From contig JBCCJI010000018.1 in assembly GCA_039027855.1 (NCBI GenBank), positions 1 through 64,000 on the forward strand: a DNA stretch of 64,000 nt, given 5' to 3'. Positions 6,634-14,977 of the stretch are shown piece after piece; the first letter of the stretch is position 1; each line of letters starts with the position of its first letter. Source of the DNA: Thermohalobaculum sp039027855. Its GTDB lineage: Bacteria > Pseudomonadota > Alphaproteobacteria > Rhodobacterales > Rhodobacteraceae. Below the pieces are notes generated by a model. It did no database searches. It saw only the letters and a program-made list of their open reading frames with translations, and was not told the DNA's origin. Both the position numbers and the translations under genes were made by a program.

Positions 6634-8970
6634 TCATGCGTAGTTCTGCACGGGCGTGCCGGCCAGCGCCGCGATGTTCAGAAGGCCACGCGGCGTGATC
6701 GACGGGGATACGATATGCGCCTTGTTGCCCATGCCCATCAGGATCGGCCCAACCTCCAGCCCGCCGGTCAACTGCTTGAGGATGTTGCGCGAGCCCGAAG
6801 CCGCATCGACGCCGCCGAACACCAGGCAATTGGCAGCCCCGGTCAGCCGCGAGTTCGGAAAAATCCGCTCGCGCAGTTCGGGGTTGAGCGCATGATCGGC
6901 ATGCATCTCGCCCTCATACTCGAAATCGACCTCAAGACTGTCGAGCACCTGCAGCGCCTTGCGCATCTTGCGCCCGGACTCGGTATCGAGGCTGCCGAAG
7001 ACCGAATGGCTGAGCAGCGCGATCTTCGGCGTGATGCCGAAGCGGCGGATATGGCGCGCAGCCGAGATGCAGATCTCCGCGACCTGTTCGGGCGTCGGGT
7101 CGTAATGGACCTGGCTGTCGGCGATGAAGATCGTCCCCTGCTCCAGGATCACCGGGCTGAGGGCGCCTTGCGGATGCAGTTTGTCTGGCCCCCCGGCCAG
7201 GATCTGCGTCACGTAATTCAGGTGCCAGGCATAGGTGCCAAAGGTCCCGCAGATCATGCTGTGAGCATCACCGCGATGGACCATGACGCCCGCGATGGCC
7301 GTGGCGTTCGTGCGGATGATCGTCTGAGCGAGGTTGGGCGTCACGCCCCGCCGTTCCATCAGCTTGTGATAGGTCTCCCAATAGTCGCGATAGCGCGGAT
7401 CGTCCTGCGGGTCGCAGATCTCGAAATCCTGCCCTGGCTTGATCGTCAGGCCCGCCCGTTCGATCCGCTGCCCGATCACCTCGGGGCGGCCGATCAGGAT
7501 GGGTCGGTCCACCCCTTCCTCGCGCATGGACTGGGCGGCACGCAGGACGCGCTCGTCCTCCCCTTCGGCAAAGACGATGTGCCGGGCGGAGGCGCGCGCC
7601 GCCTCGAACACCGGCTTCATCAACAGGCCGGAGCGGAAGACACTCGCATCAAGTCGCTGGCGATAGATCTCGGGGTCTTCCAGCGGTTTTGCGGCGACGC
7701 CGGTCTCCATCGCGGCCCGTGCCACGGCACAGGCGATCTGACCCAGCAGCCGTGGGTCGAACGCCTTGGGGATCAGATAGTCGCGCCCGAAGACCAGCCG
7801 TTCGCCGCGGTAGACCGCCGCTGCCTCGGCCGATGAGGTGAGCCGTGCGAGGCTGGCAATGGCCTCGGCGCAGGCGACTTTCATCTCTTCGTTGATCTGG
7901 CTCGCTTGCACATCCAGCGCACCGCGGAAGATGAACGGGAAGCAGAGGACATTGTTCACCTGGTTCGGGAAATCCGACCGCCCCGTGGCGACGATCGCGT
8001 CGGGTCGCGCCTCGGTCGCATCGGTCGGCCAGATCTCGGGTTCTGGATTGGCCAGCGCTAGGATGATCGGGTTCTCCGCCATCTCCTTGACCATGTCCGT
8101 CTTCAAAAGCCGGGGCGCCGAGAGACCCAGAAAAAGATCCGCGCCCACGATCGCCTCGGCCATCGCCGGTGCGCCCGCCGGCTGGGCATAGCTCCGCTTG
8201 GTATCGTCCAGGTCCTCCCGACCCCGATGCACGAGCCCATTGATGTCGTAGAGAAAGACGTTCTCGCGCTTCAGGCCGAGGTTCACCAGCATATCGAGGC
8301 AGGCGATCCCGGCCGCGCCGCCGCCGGTCGAGACGACGCGAATATCCTCGAATTTCTTGCCGGCGATATGGAGAGCGTTGATGACCGCCGCCGCGACGAC
8401 GATGGCAGTCCCATGCTGGTCGTCATGGAAGACGGGAATGCCCATCCGCTCCTTGCAGAGCCGCTCGACCACGAAGCAGTCGGGCGCCTTGATGTCCTCC
8501 AGATTGACCGCGCCGAAGGTCGGCTCCAGCGCGCAGACGATATCGGCCAGCTTCTCGGGGTCCAGCTCGTCGACCTCGATGTCGAAGCCGTCGATATTGG
8601 CGAACTTCTTGAAGAGCGCGACCTTGCCCTCCATCACCGGTTTCGAGGCCTGCGCCCCGATGGCGCCAAGGCCGAGCACCGCGGTGCCATTGGTGATCAC
8701 CGCCACGCGGTTGCCCTTGCCCGTATACCGATAGGCATCGGCCGCATCCTCCTTGATGCGCAGGCAGGCCTCGGCCACGCCCGGACTGTAGGCGAGCGAC
8801 AGGTCACGTTGGGTCGCCATTGGCTTGGTCACGCGGATCGCAAGCTTACCCGGACCGCCCAGCTCCTCGTGATAGCGCAGCGCCGCTTCCTTAAGCGCAT
8901 CGTCCCGCGCCGGGGTCAGTTCCTCGCGCTGCGCTGGTCGCGCATCCTCGCGCGGGTCGCCATCGGCCAT
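6634..8970 (-). CDS. maeB: NADP-dependent malic enzyme with C-terminal phosphotransacetylase-like domain
   Basis: A 778-aa protein, the usual length of bacterial MaeB. Residues about 20-440 are the malic enzyme: N-terminal domain with SLAYSPGVAEACL and GNRVAVITNGTAVLGLG, catalytic metal-binding region VFHDDQHGTAIV, and nucleotide fold STGGGAAGIACL. Residues about 450-770 form the phosphotransacetylase-like domain, which in this family is regulatory and usually not catalytic. It decarboxylates malate to pyruvate with NADP. The start at 8970 is supported by GGGAGGA seven bases upstream; the open frame running further upstream is non-coding in character. It complements the propionate route by removing C4 acids. 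Confidence 0.95.
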   Translation of the reverse strand: MADGDPREDARPAQREELTPARDDALKEAALRYHEELGGPGKLAIRVTKPMATQRDLSLAYSPGVAEACLRIKEDAADAYRYTGKGNRVAVITNGTAVLGLGAIGAQASKPVMEGKVALFKKFANIDGFDIEVDELDPEKLADIVCALEPTFGAVNLEDIKAPDCFVVERLCKERMGIPVFHDDQHGTAIVVAAAVINALHIAGKKFEDIRVVSTGGGAAGIACLDMLVNLGLKRENVFLYDINGLVHRGREDLDDTKRSYAQPAGAPAMAEAIVGADLFLGLSAPRLLKTDMVKEMAENPIILALANPEPEIWPTDATEARPDAIVATGRSDFPNQVNNVLCFPFIFRGALDVQASQINEEMKVACAEAIASLARLTSSAEAAAVYRGERLVFGRDYLIPKAFDPRLLGQIACAVARAAMETGVAAKPLEDPEIYRQRLDASVFRSGLLMKPVFEAARASARHIVFAEGEDERVLRAAQSMREEGVDRPILIGRPEVIGQRIERAGLTIKPGQDFEICDPQDDPRYRDYWETYHKLMERRGVTPNLAQTIIRTNATAIAGVMVHRGDAHSMICGTFGTYAWHLNYVTQILAGGPDKLHPQGALSPVILEQGTIFIADSQVHYDPTPEQVAEICISAARHIRRFGITPKIALLSHSVFGSLDTESGRKMRKALQVLDSLEVDFEYEGEMHADHALNPELRERIFPNSRLTGAANCLVFGGVDAASGSRNILKQLTGGLEVGPILMGMGNKAHIVSPSITPRGLLNIAALAGTPVQNYA

Positions 8971-9089
8971 GACCAGTCCTCCCTGGTTTTCCCCCTTGGT
9001 GGGGGGCCGCCGGACGGCGGTCAAGTCACGAGCCTTCCACTGTTGGGCAAAGGTCGGGGGAGAGGGGGGCCTGCTGGGTGCTACTGGCG

Positions 9090-10076
9090 TCAAAGGCCGA
9101 GATCGCGTTTCAGGAGCATCGCCTGGCGCCGCCCGATCCAATCCGCTCGGCCGGCCGCCAGGGCGGCACGAAGCACTTCCTCCGCACGACCGGCCACGCG
9201 CGAGACTGGCCGCCTTACCGGTCGTCTGACCGGTGCGACGCCAGCATAATGATCCTCGATCGCCCGCCTCAGCCGCCTGGCGACTTCGGGCGCGTGGAAC
9301 TGGCCGTGCGCCGCCGGCTCCAAAGCGCACTCGAAGAAGCCACCGACACCGCCCTGCCCAGCCGTCGAGGCGTGCTCGACCAACCCCGCCAGCCGGGCCG
9401 TCATGCGCAGTGTCTCAGGGCAGAAATTGAAGACATGGCCGTAGTGAAACATCGCCCCGCGGCTTTTGGTGCGGGCATAGGCCTCGATATCGGGCACATC
9501 GACCCACATCAGCCCGCCCGGTGCCAACCAGCGCGCGATCATCGCGAGGTAGCGAACCGGGTCGTTCAGATGCTCGAGCACATGATGCAGGCGGATCAGA
9601 TCGGCCGAGCCTGGCGGGAACAGATCGGGCGCCAGCGCGAGCGTGCGGACATCGAGCGACAGCGCCTCGCGGCAATGCGCGGCGTAGGCGCGGTTTGGCT
9701 CGATCCCGCGTGCATCCTTGCCAAGCGCGGACAGCATGAACAGGAACTCGCCCGAGCCGGCACCCACATCGATGACCCGCTGGCGGGGCAGGATCACCTC
9801 GGCATGCCTGCGCAGATGCGCCGCCACGCGCCGGAAATTGCGCAGAACCTGCCGCGCCCGCGGCCGGGCCGATGCTTTGTATTCGGCGCGATAGGCCGTG
9901 GCGTAGAACGCCGCGACGTCTTCATCGGTGGGGATCGGATCGTTGCGGACGATGCCGGTGCCCATGTCGATCACCGTGCGCAGCAGGCGGCCATGTCGGT
10001 CGGTGTCCGACACTTGCACAAGGCGCGCCGGATCGCCCTGCACGAAGGCGCGGCCGACCGCGACATCGACTGCCAT
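9090..10076 (-). CDS. Class I SAM-dependent methyltransferase
   Basis: About 328 aa. The SAM-binding motif VIDVGAGSGEFLFML sits near residue 110, followed by an acidic motif II (GIEPNR) and LIRLHHVLEHLNDPVRYLAMIARWLAPGG, typical of methyltransferase domain families 11/23 with the HVLEH signature. The N-terminal extension (ARLVQVSDTDRHGRLLRTV) and the C-terminal region are family-specific. The substrate is unknown; relatives are often in polysaccharide or lipid-modification contexts, which fits the nearby GT4 only loosely. The start could also be at 10106; 10076 is chosen because MAVDVA begins the conserved part. No clear ribosome site is seen at either. Confidence 0.82.
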   Translation of the reverse strand: MAVDVAVGRAFVQGDPARLVQVSDTDRHGRLLRTVIDMGTGIVRNDPIPTDEDVAAFYATAYRAEYKASARPRARQVLRNFRRVAAHLRRHAEVILPRQRVIDVGAGSGEFLFMLSALGKDARGIEPNRAYAAHCREALSLDVRTLALAPDLFPPGSADLIRLHHVLEHLNDPVRYLAMIARWLAPGGLMWVDVPDIEAYARTKSRGAMFHYGHVFNFCPETLRMTARLAGLVEHASTAGQGGVGGFFECALEPAAHGQFHAPEVARRLRRAIEDHYAGVAPVRRPVRRPVSRVAGRAEEVLRAALAAGRADWIGRRQAMLLKRDLGL

Positions 10077-10154
10077 GACGCAAACGCTGTCTGGACCCCC
10101 ACACATTTAGCTACGCTAGCGGTGGATTACGTCTGCGTCATGACGCCAGGGCGA

Positions 10155-11102
10155 CTATGCGCCGGGCCTGCCTTCCCGAAAAGGGGTGAGGAGCGCCGTG
10201 ACGGCGGCATTGGCGGGCGCCTCGAGACCATGGTGTGCCGACAGGCGCACCACGGCGCCGTTCAGCCAGTCGAGCTCGATCGGCTTTCCCCGATCCAGGT
10301 CATGGCTCATGGATGACCGGACACCGGGGGCGAAACGCGCGAGATTGGCGAGACCGCGCTCGCCGGTATCCGCAGGCAGCGTCACGCCCTCGGCCGCCGC
10401 GAGCGCCACAACCTCGGCCGAGAGTGCGAGATAGAGATCGCTGAGAGCGGGCGTCGCGCAGACACCGACCGCATCGGTGCGCGCGCCGGCCGTGGTTCCG
10501 GCAAAGGGCGCGAGCATCGAGAACTTCTGCCAAAGATCGCAGCGCACATCGGCGTGCTCGGGAACGCCGATCCCCGCCTCGACCATGCGCGCCCTGACCG
10601 TTGCCGCCAACCCGGCCTGCGTCCCGTCGGCCAGACCGATGGTGTAGCCCGCCTTGGGCGTCGTCTGCATGACGTGACCCGGCGCCTCGATATGCGCGCC
10701 GATCCGGGCGATGCCGATCATGCTGCGGCCCGTGCCATACCGCGCCTCGACGCGCGACACCGCCTCCACCCCGTTTAGGAAGGGCAGCGCCGTCGCGCCA
10801 CCCGCCATGAGCGGTGCCGCACTTTCCATCGCCCCGTCGAGGTCCTGACCCTTCACCGCGAACATCACGATGTCCGCCGGGCCGGGCACCCCCATCGCGT
10901 CGACCAGGGCCGCGCCATCCGCCGCAGCGGTCACACGGGTCTCGACGATTTCATGGGGTGTCTGCAGCGTCAGGGGATGGGCCGTCATCGCGTCGAGATG
11001 CGCGCCACGCGCCACCACGCCGACCGTGGCCCCCGAGCGCGCAAGCCGCACCGCAAGCATGCCGCCGACGCCGCCTGCGCCCACGAAAAAGAACCGCATC
11101 AT
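10155..11102 (-). CDS. 2-dehydropantoate 2-reductase family protein (PanE/ApbA-like)
   Basis: A 315-aa protein with an N-terminal Rossmann fold (FFFVGAGGVGGMLAVRLARSG), the mid-region ADIVMFAVKGQDLD and the PanE C-terminal block. That block has a conserved Lys in DLWQKFSM and a Ser-containing substrate region SSMSHDLDRGKPIELDWLNG. PanE reduces ketopantoate to pantoate with NADPH in CoA synthesis, but the family also contains paralogues acting on other 2-oxoacids. No pan genes are adjacent, so the exact substrate is open. Start at 11102 with AGAGGG upstream. It is separated from the mutase gene by a strong inverted repeat. Confidence 0.88.
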   Translation of the reverse strand: MMRFFFVGAGGVGGMLAVRLARSGATVGVVARGAHLDAMTAHPLTLQTPHEIVETRVTAAADGAALVDAMGVPGPADIVMFAVKGQDLDGAMESAAPLMAGGATALPFLNGVEAVSRVEARYGTGRSMIGIARIGAHIEAPGHVMQTTPKAGYTIGLADGTQAGLAATVRARMVEAGIGVPEHADVRCDLWQKFSMLAPFAGTTAGARTDAVGVCATPALSDLYLALSAEVVALAAAEGVTLPADTGERGLANLARFAPGVRSSMSHDLDRGKPIELDWLNGAVVRLSAHHGLEAPANAAVTALLTPFREGRPGA

Positions 11103-11127
11103 GCCCTCTCATTTGGCGCTGGTTCGT

Positions 11128-11191
11128 GGTGGGGTGGAACCCCACCCTACCGGGTCCAGGCGCTCCGCGTAGGGTGGGGTTCTACCCCACC
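11128..11191. repeat. 23-bp inverted repeat pair, REP-like / hairpin terminator
   Basis: Left arm 11128-11150 and right arm 11169-11191 are inverted copies with one mismatch in 23, separated by 18 bases. Each arm also contains its own short palindrome (ggtggggt...accccacc), so several alternative foldings exist. It lies between the leftward mutase gene (upstream) and the panE-like gene, and could end transcription or stabilise the mutase mRNA. The GTAGGGTGGG motif occurs as a dispersed intergenic repeat in many bacterial genomes. Confidence 0.75.
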
Positions 11192-11224
11192 GATGAGCGC
11201 CACGGCGATGGACACCGTCGCCGC

Positions 11225-13369
11225 TTACTCCGCCGCGCGCGGCTGACGCCGCTCGCGCACGAGCTCCAGCACGCGGCTGGCCGCCTCGGGGATGTTGGTG
11301 CCAGGTCCAAAGATCGCCTTGACCCCTCGCGCCAGCAGGTAGTCGTAATCATCGGGCGGGATCACGCCACCACAGATCACGATGATGTCCTCTGCCCCCT
11401 GCGCAGCCAGTGCCTCCACCAGCTTTGGGGCCAGTGTCTTGTGCCCGGCCGCCTGGCTCGACACGCCGATGATATGGACATCGCTGTCGATGGCGTCCTG
11501 CGCCACTTCCTCGGGCGTCTGGAACAGCGGGCCCACATCGACATCGAAGCCGATATCGGCAAAGGCCGTCGCGATCACTTTGGCGCCGCGGTCATGCCCG
11601 TCCTGCCCCATCTTGACGACCAGCATGCGCGGGCGGCGACCCTCGACCTCGGCAAAGGCCTCGACTTCGGCCTGGATCTTCTGGAACCCCGCATCGCCGT
11701 CATAGGCCTGGCCGTAGACGCCGGAGAGCGTGCGGGTATCGGCGCGGTGACGGCCGAACACCGTCTCCATCGCCATCGAGATCTCGCCGACCGTGGCGCG
11801 CGCTCGCGCGGCCTCGACCGCGCCTTCCAGCAGGTTGCCGCCCTCGCGCGCGCGCCGCTCAAGCTCGGCCAGCGCCGCATCGCAGGCCGCCGCATCACGG
11901 TTTGCCCGGACATCGATCAGCCGCGCCACCTGGCTCTCGCGCACCTTGACGTTGTCGACATCGAGGATGTCGACCTTGTCGGGGTTCTCGGGGCGGTACT
12001 TGTTGACGCCCACGATCACCGTGTCGCCGCGGTCGACCGCCGCCTGCCGCTTGGCCGCGACCTCCTCGATCCGCAGCTTCGGCATGCCCGATGCCACCGC
12101 CTCGGTCATCCCGCCGAGGTTCTCGACCTCCTCGATCAGGGCCCAGGCGCGCTCGGCCAGCTCATTGGTCAAGCTCTCGACGTAATAGCTGCCGGCCAGC
12201 GGGTCGATCGTGTCGGTCACGCCCGTCTCATGCGCCAGGATCAGCTGCGTATTGCGCGCTATCCGGGCCGAGAATTCGGTCGGCAGCGCCATCGCCTCGT
12301 CAAAACTGTTGGTATGGAGCGACTGCGTGCCGCCGAGCACCGCCGACATCGCCTCGAAAGCGGTACGCACGATGTTGTTGTAGGGATCCTGCTCCTGCAG
12401 GCTGACGCCCGAGGTCTGGCAATGGGTGCGCAGCATCAGGCTGCGCGGATCCTTCGGCTCGAACTCGCTCATGATCCGGTGCCAGAGGAGGCGCGCGGCG
12501 CGGAGCTTCGCCGCCTCCATGAAGAAGTTCATGCCGATGCAGAAGAAAAAGCTCAGCCGCCCCGCGAACTTGTCGACATCCATGCCCCGCGCCAGCGCCG
12601 CACGGACGTATTCGCGCCCGTCCGCCAGAGTGAAGGCCAGCTCCTGCACCAGATCGGCGCCGGCCTCCTGCATGTGGTAGCCGCTGATCGAGATCGAGTT
12701 GAAGCGCGGCATCTCGTTGGCCGTGTACTCGATGATGTCGGCGACGATCCGCATGCTCGGCTCGGGCGGGTAGATATAGGTGTTGCGGACCATGAACTCC
12801 TTGAGAATGTCGTTCTGAACGGTGCCCGTCAGCTTGGACCGCGGCACGCCCTGCTCCTCACCTGCGACGATGAAGGACGCCAGCACCGGGATGATCGCGC
12901 CGTTCATCGTCATCGAGACCGACATCGTCTCGAGCGGGATACCGTCGAACAGGATCTTCATGTCCTCGACGCTGTCGATGGCGACACCGGCCTTGCCGAC
13001 ATCGCCCTCCACCCGCGGATGGTCGCTGTCATAGCCGCGGTGCGTCGCCAGATCGAAGGCGACCGACACGCCCTTCTGCCCGGCGGCCAGGTTCTTGCGG
13101 TAGAAGGCGTTGCTCTCCTCAGCGGTGGAGAAGCCCGCATATTGGCGGAGCGTCCAGGGCCGGTTGGTGTACATCGTCGCGCGCGGGCCGCGCAGGAAAG
13201 GCGCCGATCCCGGCACGCTGTCCAGATGGCCGATGCCCTCAAGATCGTTGGCGGTATAGAGCGGTTTGACCGCGATGCCTTCCAGCGTCTCGGTCGTCAG
13301 CCCGTCGGCGGATCGCCCCTTGAGCTCGCCCTCGGCCAGCTTGCGCCAGTCTTCCAGCTTGTCGCTCAT
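11225..13369 (-). CDS. scpA: Methylmalonyl-CoA mutase, single-chain large subunit
   Basis: A 714-aa enzyme. The N-terminal TIM-barrel (about residues 20-560) has GTVQNDILKEFMVRNTYIYPP, SISGYHMQEAGA, the active-site region RTHCQTSGVSLQEQDPYNN and LHTNSFDEA. The C-terminal B12 domain carries the lower-ligand motif GQDGHDRG with the cobalt-coordinating His, then GVSSQAAGH and CGGVIPPDD. It isomerises (R)-methylmalonyl-CoA to succinyl-CoA using adenosylcobalamin. The start at 13369 is preceded by GGGAGA. It completes the pathway served by PccA and PccB downstream on the same strand. The symbol scpA is one of several in use (also mcmA/bhbA). Confidence 0.96.
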   Translation of the reverse strand: MSDKLEDWRKLAEGELKGRSADGLTTETLEGIAVKPLYTANDLEGIGHLDSVPGSAPFLRGPRATMYTNRPWTLRQYAGFSTAEESNAFYRKNLAAGQKGVSVAFDLATHRGYDSDHPRVEGDVGKAGVAIDSVEDMKILFDGIPLETMSVSMTMNGAIIPVLASFIVAGEEQGVPRSKLTGTVQNDILKEFMVRNTYIYPPEPSMRIVADIIEYTANEMPRFNSISISGYHMQEAGADLVQELAFTLADGREYVRAALARGMDVDKFAGRLSFFFCIGMNFFMEAAKLRAARLLWHRIMSEFEPKDPRSLMLRTHCQTSGVSLQEQDPYNNIVRTAFEAMSAVLGGTQSLHTNSFDEAMALPTEFSARIARNTQLILAHETGVTDTIDPLAGSYYVESLTNELAERAWALIEEVENLGGMTEAVASGMPKLRIEEVAAKRQAAVDRGDTVIVGVNKYRPENPDKVDILDVDNVKVRESQVARLIDVRANRDAAACDAALAELERRAREGGNLLEGAVEAARARATVGEISMAMETVFGRHRADTRTLSGVYGQAYDGDAGFQKIQAEVEAFAEVEGRRPRMLVVKMGQDGHDRGAKVIATAFADIGFDVDVGPLFQTPEEVAQDAIDSDVHIIGVSSQAAGHKTLAPKLVEALAAQGAEDIIVICGGVIPPDDYDYLLARGVKAIFGPGTNIPEAASRVLELVRERRQPRAAE

Positions 13370-13790
13370 CGTGCTTTCTCCCGTCGCGGTACCGTCTTGC
13401 ACGTCGTTAGGCTACACGGGACGGGAAAATTCAACCATGCCCGCGGCAGCGCACAACGCCACTCCTTTGGGCCAAGATCGTCGCAATCGGCATCTTTTCG
13501 GCAATCAGATGGACACCCACCGCCAGACTTAGGCTGAGACATGCACCGAGCAGACACTGTAGTCGGTTCCCCCTCAGGCGGTGGCAGGGTTGTGATCACG
13601 CCTGCCGGCAGGGGCCATGGGCGAGACTGCGTGCTCGGGCCAGGATGCTCGGGCCAGGATGCTCGGGCCAGGATGCTCGGGCCAGGATGCTCGGGCCAGG
13701 ATGCTCGGGCCGGGGTGCGCCGCCCGACTGGCCGATACGGGGCGGTGTCCTTATCTCGCAAGCGGTGGGTCAGGAACTGGAGGGCAGACC
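13370..13790. other. 421-bp intergenic region between divergent mutase and DUF4174 genes
   Basis: It should hold the promoters for the leftward mutase and the rightward DUF4174 gene. The only clear structure is the 14-bp tandem repeat at 13633-13716. The rest shows no convincing ORF or RNA gene. Confidence 0.6.
13633..13716. repeat. Tandem array: five perfect plus one degenerate 14-bp repeat
   Basis: The unit gctcgggccaggat repeats without spacers at 13633, 13647, 13661, 13675 and 13689; a sixth copy starting at 13703 is degenerate after nine bases. Because 14 is not a multiple of 3, all frames stay open and give artificial repetitive peptides on both strands. It sits 75 bases upstream of the DUF4174 start, so it could affect that promoter, and slippage could change copy number between strains. 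Confidence 0.95.
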
Positions 13791-14204
13791 ATGACGGCAT
13801 CGGCAGCGCTGCTCGCCGCCATCGCGCTTGGACAGGCAGGGTTTCCCATCGCTGCCGGCGCTCTGGATGCGGATCTGGCCACCTATCGCTGGGCCAACCG
13901 TCCCATCGTGGTTTTTGCCGACAGCGATGAGGACCCGAGGCTCAAGGATCAGCTCGACCGTTTCCTGCAGGGCTCGGCTCAGTTGGAGGCGCGCGACAAC
14001 GTCGTGCTGCTCGACACCGATCCGGTCGCACTGTCGCCGCTGCGCCGTCGCTTCCGGCCAGAGGGCTTCACCGTGATCCTCGTCGGCAAGGATGGCGGCG
14101 AGAAACTGCGCGCGAACCAAGTACTGCCCATCGCTACGCTCAACGCGACCATCGACAGAATGCCGATGCGCCGGCGTGAGATGCGCGAGCGCGGGCAGAA
14201 TTAG
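13791..14204 (+). CDS. DUF4174 domain protein, probably exported
   Basis: A 137-aa protein. A short hydrophobic N-terminus (SAALLAAIALGQAG) could be a signal or anchor. The DUF4174 domain follows: YRWANRPIVVFADSDEDPR, a helical region, ARDNVVLLDTDP and FTVILVGKDGGEKLR. This domain has a thioredoxin-like pattern but no CXXC motif here. Its function is unknown. It is placed between the mutase and pccA genes, which I recall as a common neighbourhood in Rhodobacterales. Start at 13791 with GGAGGG nearby; longer frames running back through the tandem repeat are rejected. Confidence 0.8.
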   Translation: MTASAALLAAIALGQAGFPIAAGALDADLATYRWANRPIVVFADSDEDPRLKDQLDRFLQGSAQLEARDNVVLLDTDPVALSPLRRRFRPEGFTVILVGKDGGEKLRANQVLPIATLNATIDRMPMRRREMRERGQN

Positions 14205-14246
14205 GCGATGCTTGCGCCGGTACGCCGCGAGGCCTAGGTTGCGGTT

Positions 14247-14324
14247 ATGAGCACTACGCAAAGCAGTGAGAAGCCAAAGCCGCGCCCTATCACCGGCCGA
14301 ACTGGGCCCGAGCCGGGGTACTGA
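14247..14324 (+). CDS. Possible 25-aa micro-ORF
   Basis: Reads MSTTQSSEKPKPRPITGRTG and ends PEPGY. The Gly-x-x-GPEP element resembles the tail motif of DUF1674/SDHAF4-like proteins, but the rest of that family is missing. It overlaps the end of the convergent gene at 14290 and has only a weak ribosome site. Treat it as tentative; it may be chance or the remnant of a longer gene. Confidence 0.25.
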   Translation: MSTTQSSEKPKPRPITGRTGPEPGY

Positions 14325-14970
14325 GGTGGGCGCTTGTCCCTGAGGCGAGCGACCAATCGAGGATCGCGACCGCATCTTCCCCGAAGGTTCGGGCTGTGTG
14401 CTTCATCTCGATAAAATGCGCATACATCGCACGCTGCCGTTCCGGTGCGATCTCGCCGTAACGCGGGCTCCTGAGATCTTCGGCGAAGTCGGCGATAGTC
14501 CGGATTTGGCTGTAATACCGGACAACCGGCGCGATGACGTCGGCGGGCAGCAGGGCGACATCGCCGGTAATCGCCTCGAAGATCGCCGCATGGCGCTCGC
14601 GCGGGATCAGGGGCACGAAGAGCCGAGGCGCGGCGCCGTCTGCCTCGCGATCCTCGCGCCCGCCGCCGGAAGAACTGTCAGGCTTACCGATCCGCGCCAG
14701 CATGAAGTCGGCGCTGGCGTTTAGGGCGGTCTCGTCGAGTTGATGGATGTGGGTCCGGATCTCGGCGCGGAGGGCGCGTTGCATGTCGGCGGCCCGTTCC
14801 CGGCGCAGATGCTCGGCGGCGCGGCGTTCATGGCGACGGTTAAGGTACCAGAGCACGAGACCGCCGATGGCAGTGATGCTGGCCGTCAACAGTGCTGCGA
14901 TCAGCGTTGCGAGCGCGCGCCCTTCGAAGGCGGCGATGGCGGTCAGGCCGTCGGGGACCGATCCCTCCAC
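14290..14970 (-). CDS. Hypothetical single-pass membrane protein
   Basis: 226 aa. One clear transmembrane segment near the N-terminus (LATLIAALLTASITAIGGL, about residues 20-43) is followed by a basic stretch (NRRHERRAAEHLRRERA), so the long C-terminal part should be cytoplasmic. The middle is helical (RALRAEIRTHIHQLDETA) and could be a coiled coil. Later blocks mention no known catalytic motif (PLIPRERHAAIFEAITGDV). No family is recognised. It ends 7 bases upstream of no other gene in the same frame but lies immediately downstream of pccA (stop at 14978), starting 7 bases after it, so it may be cotranscribed. Confidence 0.65.
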   Translation of the reverse strand: MEGSVPDGLTAIAAFEGRALATLIAALLTASITAIGGLVLWYLNRRHERRAAEHLRRERAADMQRALRAEIRTHIHQLDETALNASADFMLARIGKPDSSSGGGREDREADGAAPRLFVPLIPRERHAAIFEAITGDVALLPADVIAPVVRYYSQIRTIADFAEDLRSPRYGEIAPERQRAMYAHFIEMKHTARTFGEDAVAILDWSLASGTSAHLSTPARAQFGR

Positions 14971-14977
14971 GCCCCGC

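Noticed and set aside
2833..7836. A 5-kb open frame (1667 codons) on the plus strand across prpE, GT4 and maeB
   Set aside because: It is antisense to three well-recognised genes. Long antisense frames are expected at high GC with strong third-position bias, and its protein is His/Arg/Asp-rich with no domain.
8971..9330. Upstream extension of the malic enzyme reading frame
   Set aside because: It is low-complexity Arg/Pro/Ser translation overlapping the methyltransferase gene; the start at 8970 has a strong ribosome site and matches family length.
10814..13537. A 907-codon plus-strand frame opposite the mutase gene
   Set aside because: It is a composition-driven shadow of methylmalonyl-CoA mutase with no recognisable domain or ribosome site.
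13633..13716. Considered as a CRISPR array
   Set aside because: The repeats are 14 bp and directly abutting with no spacers, and no cas genes are present.
13617..13790. N-terminal extension of the DUF4174 gene through the tandem repeat
   Set aside because: The extension is only translation of the 14-bp repeat; a better start with a ribosome site is at 13791.
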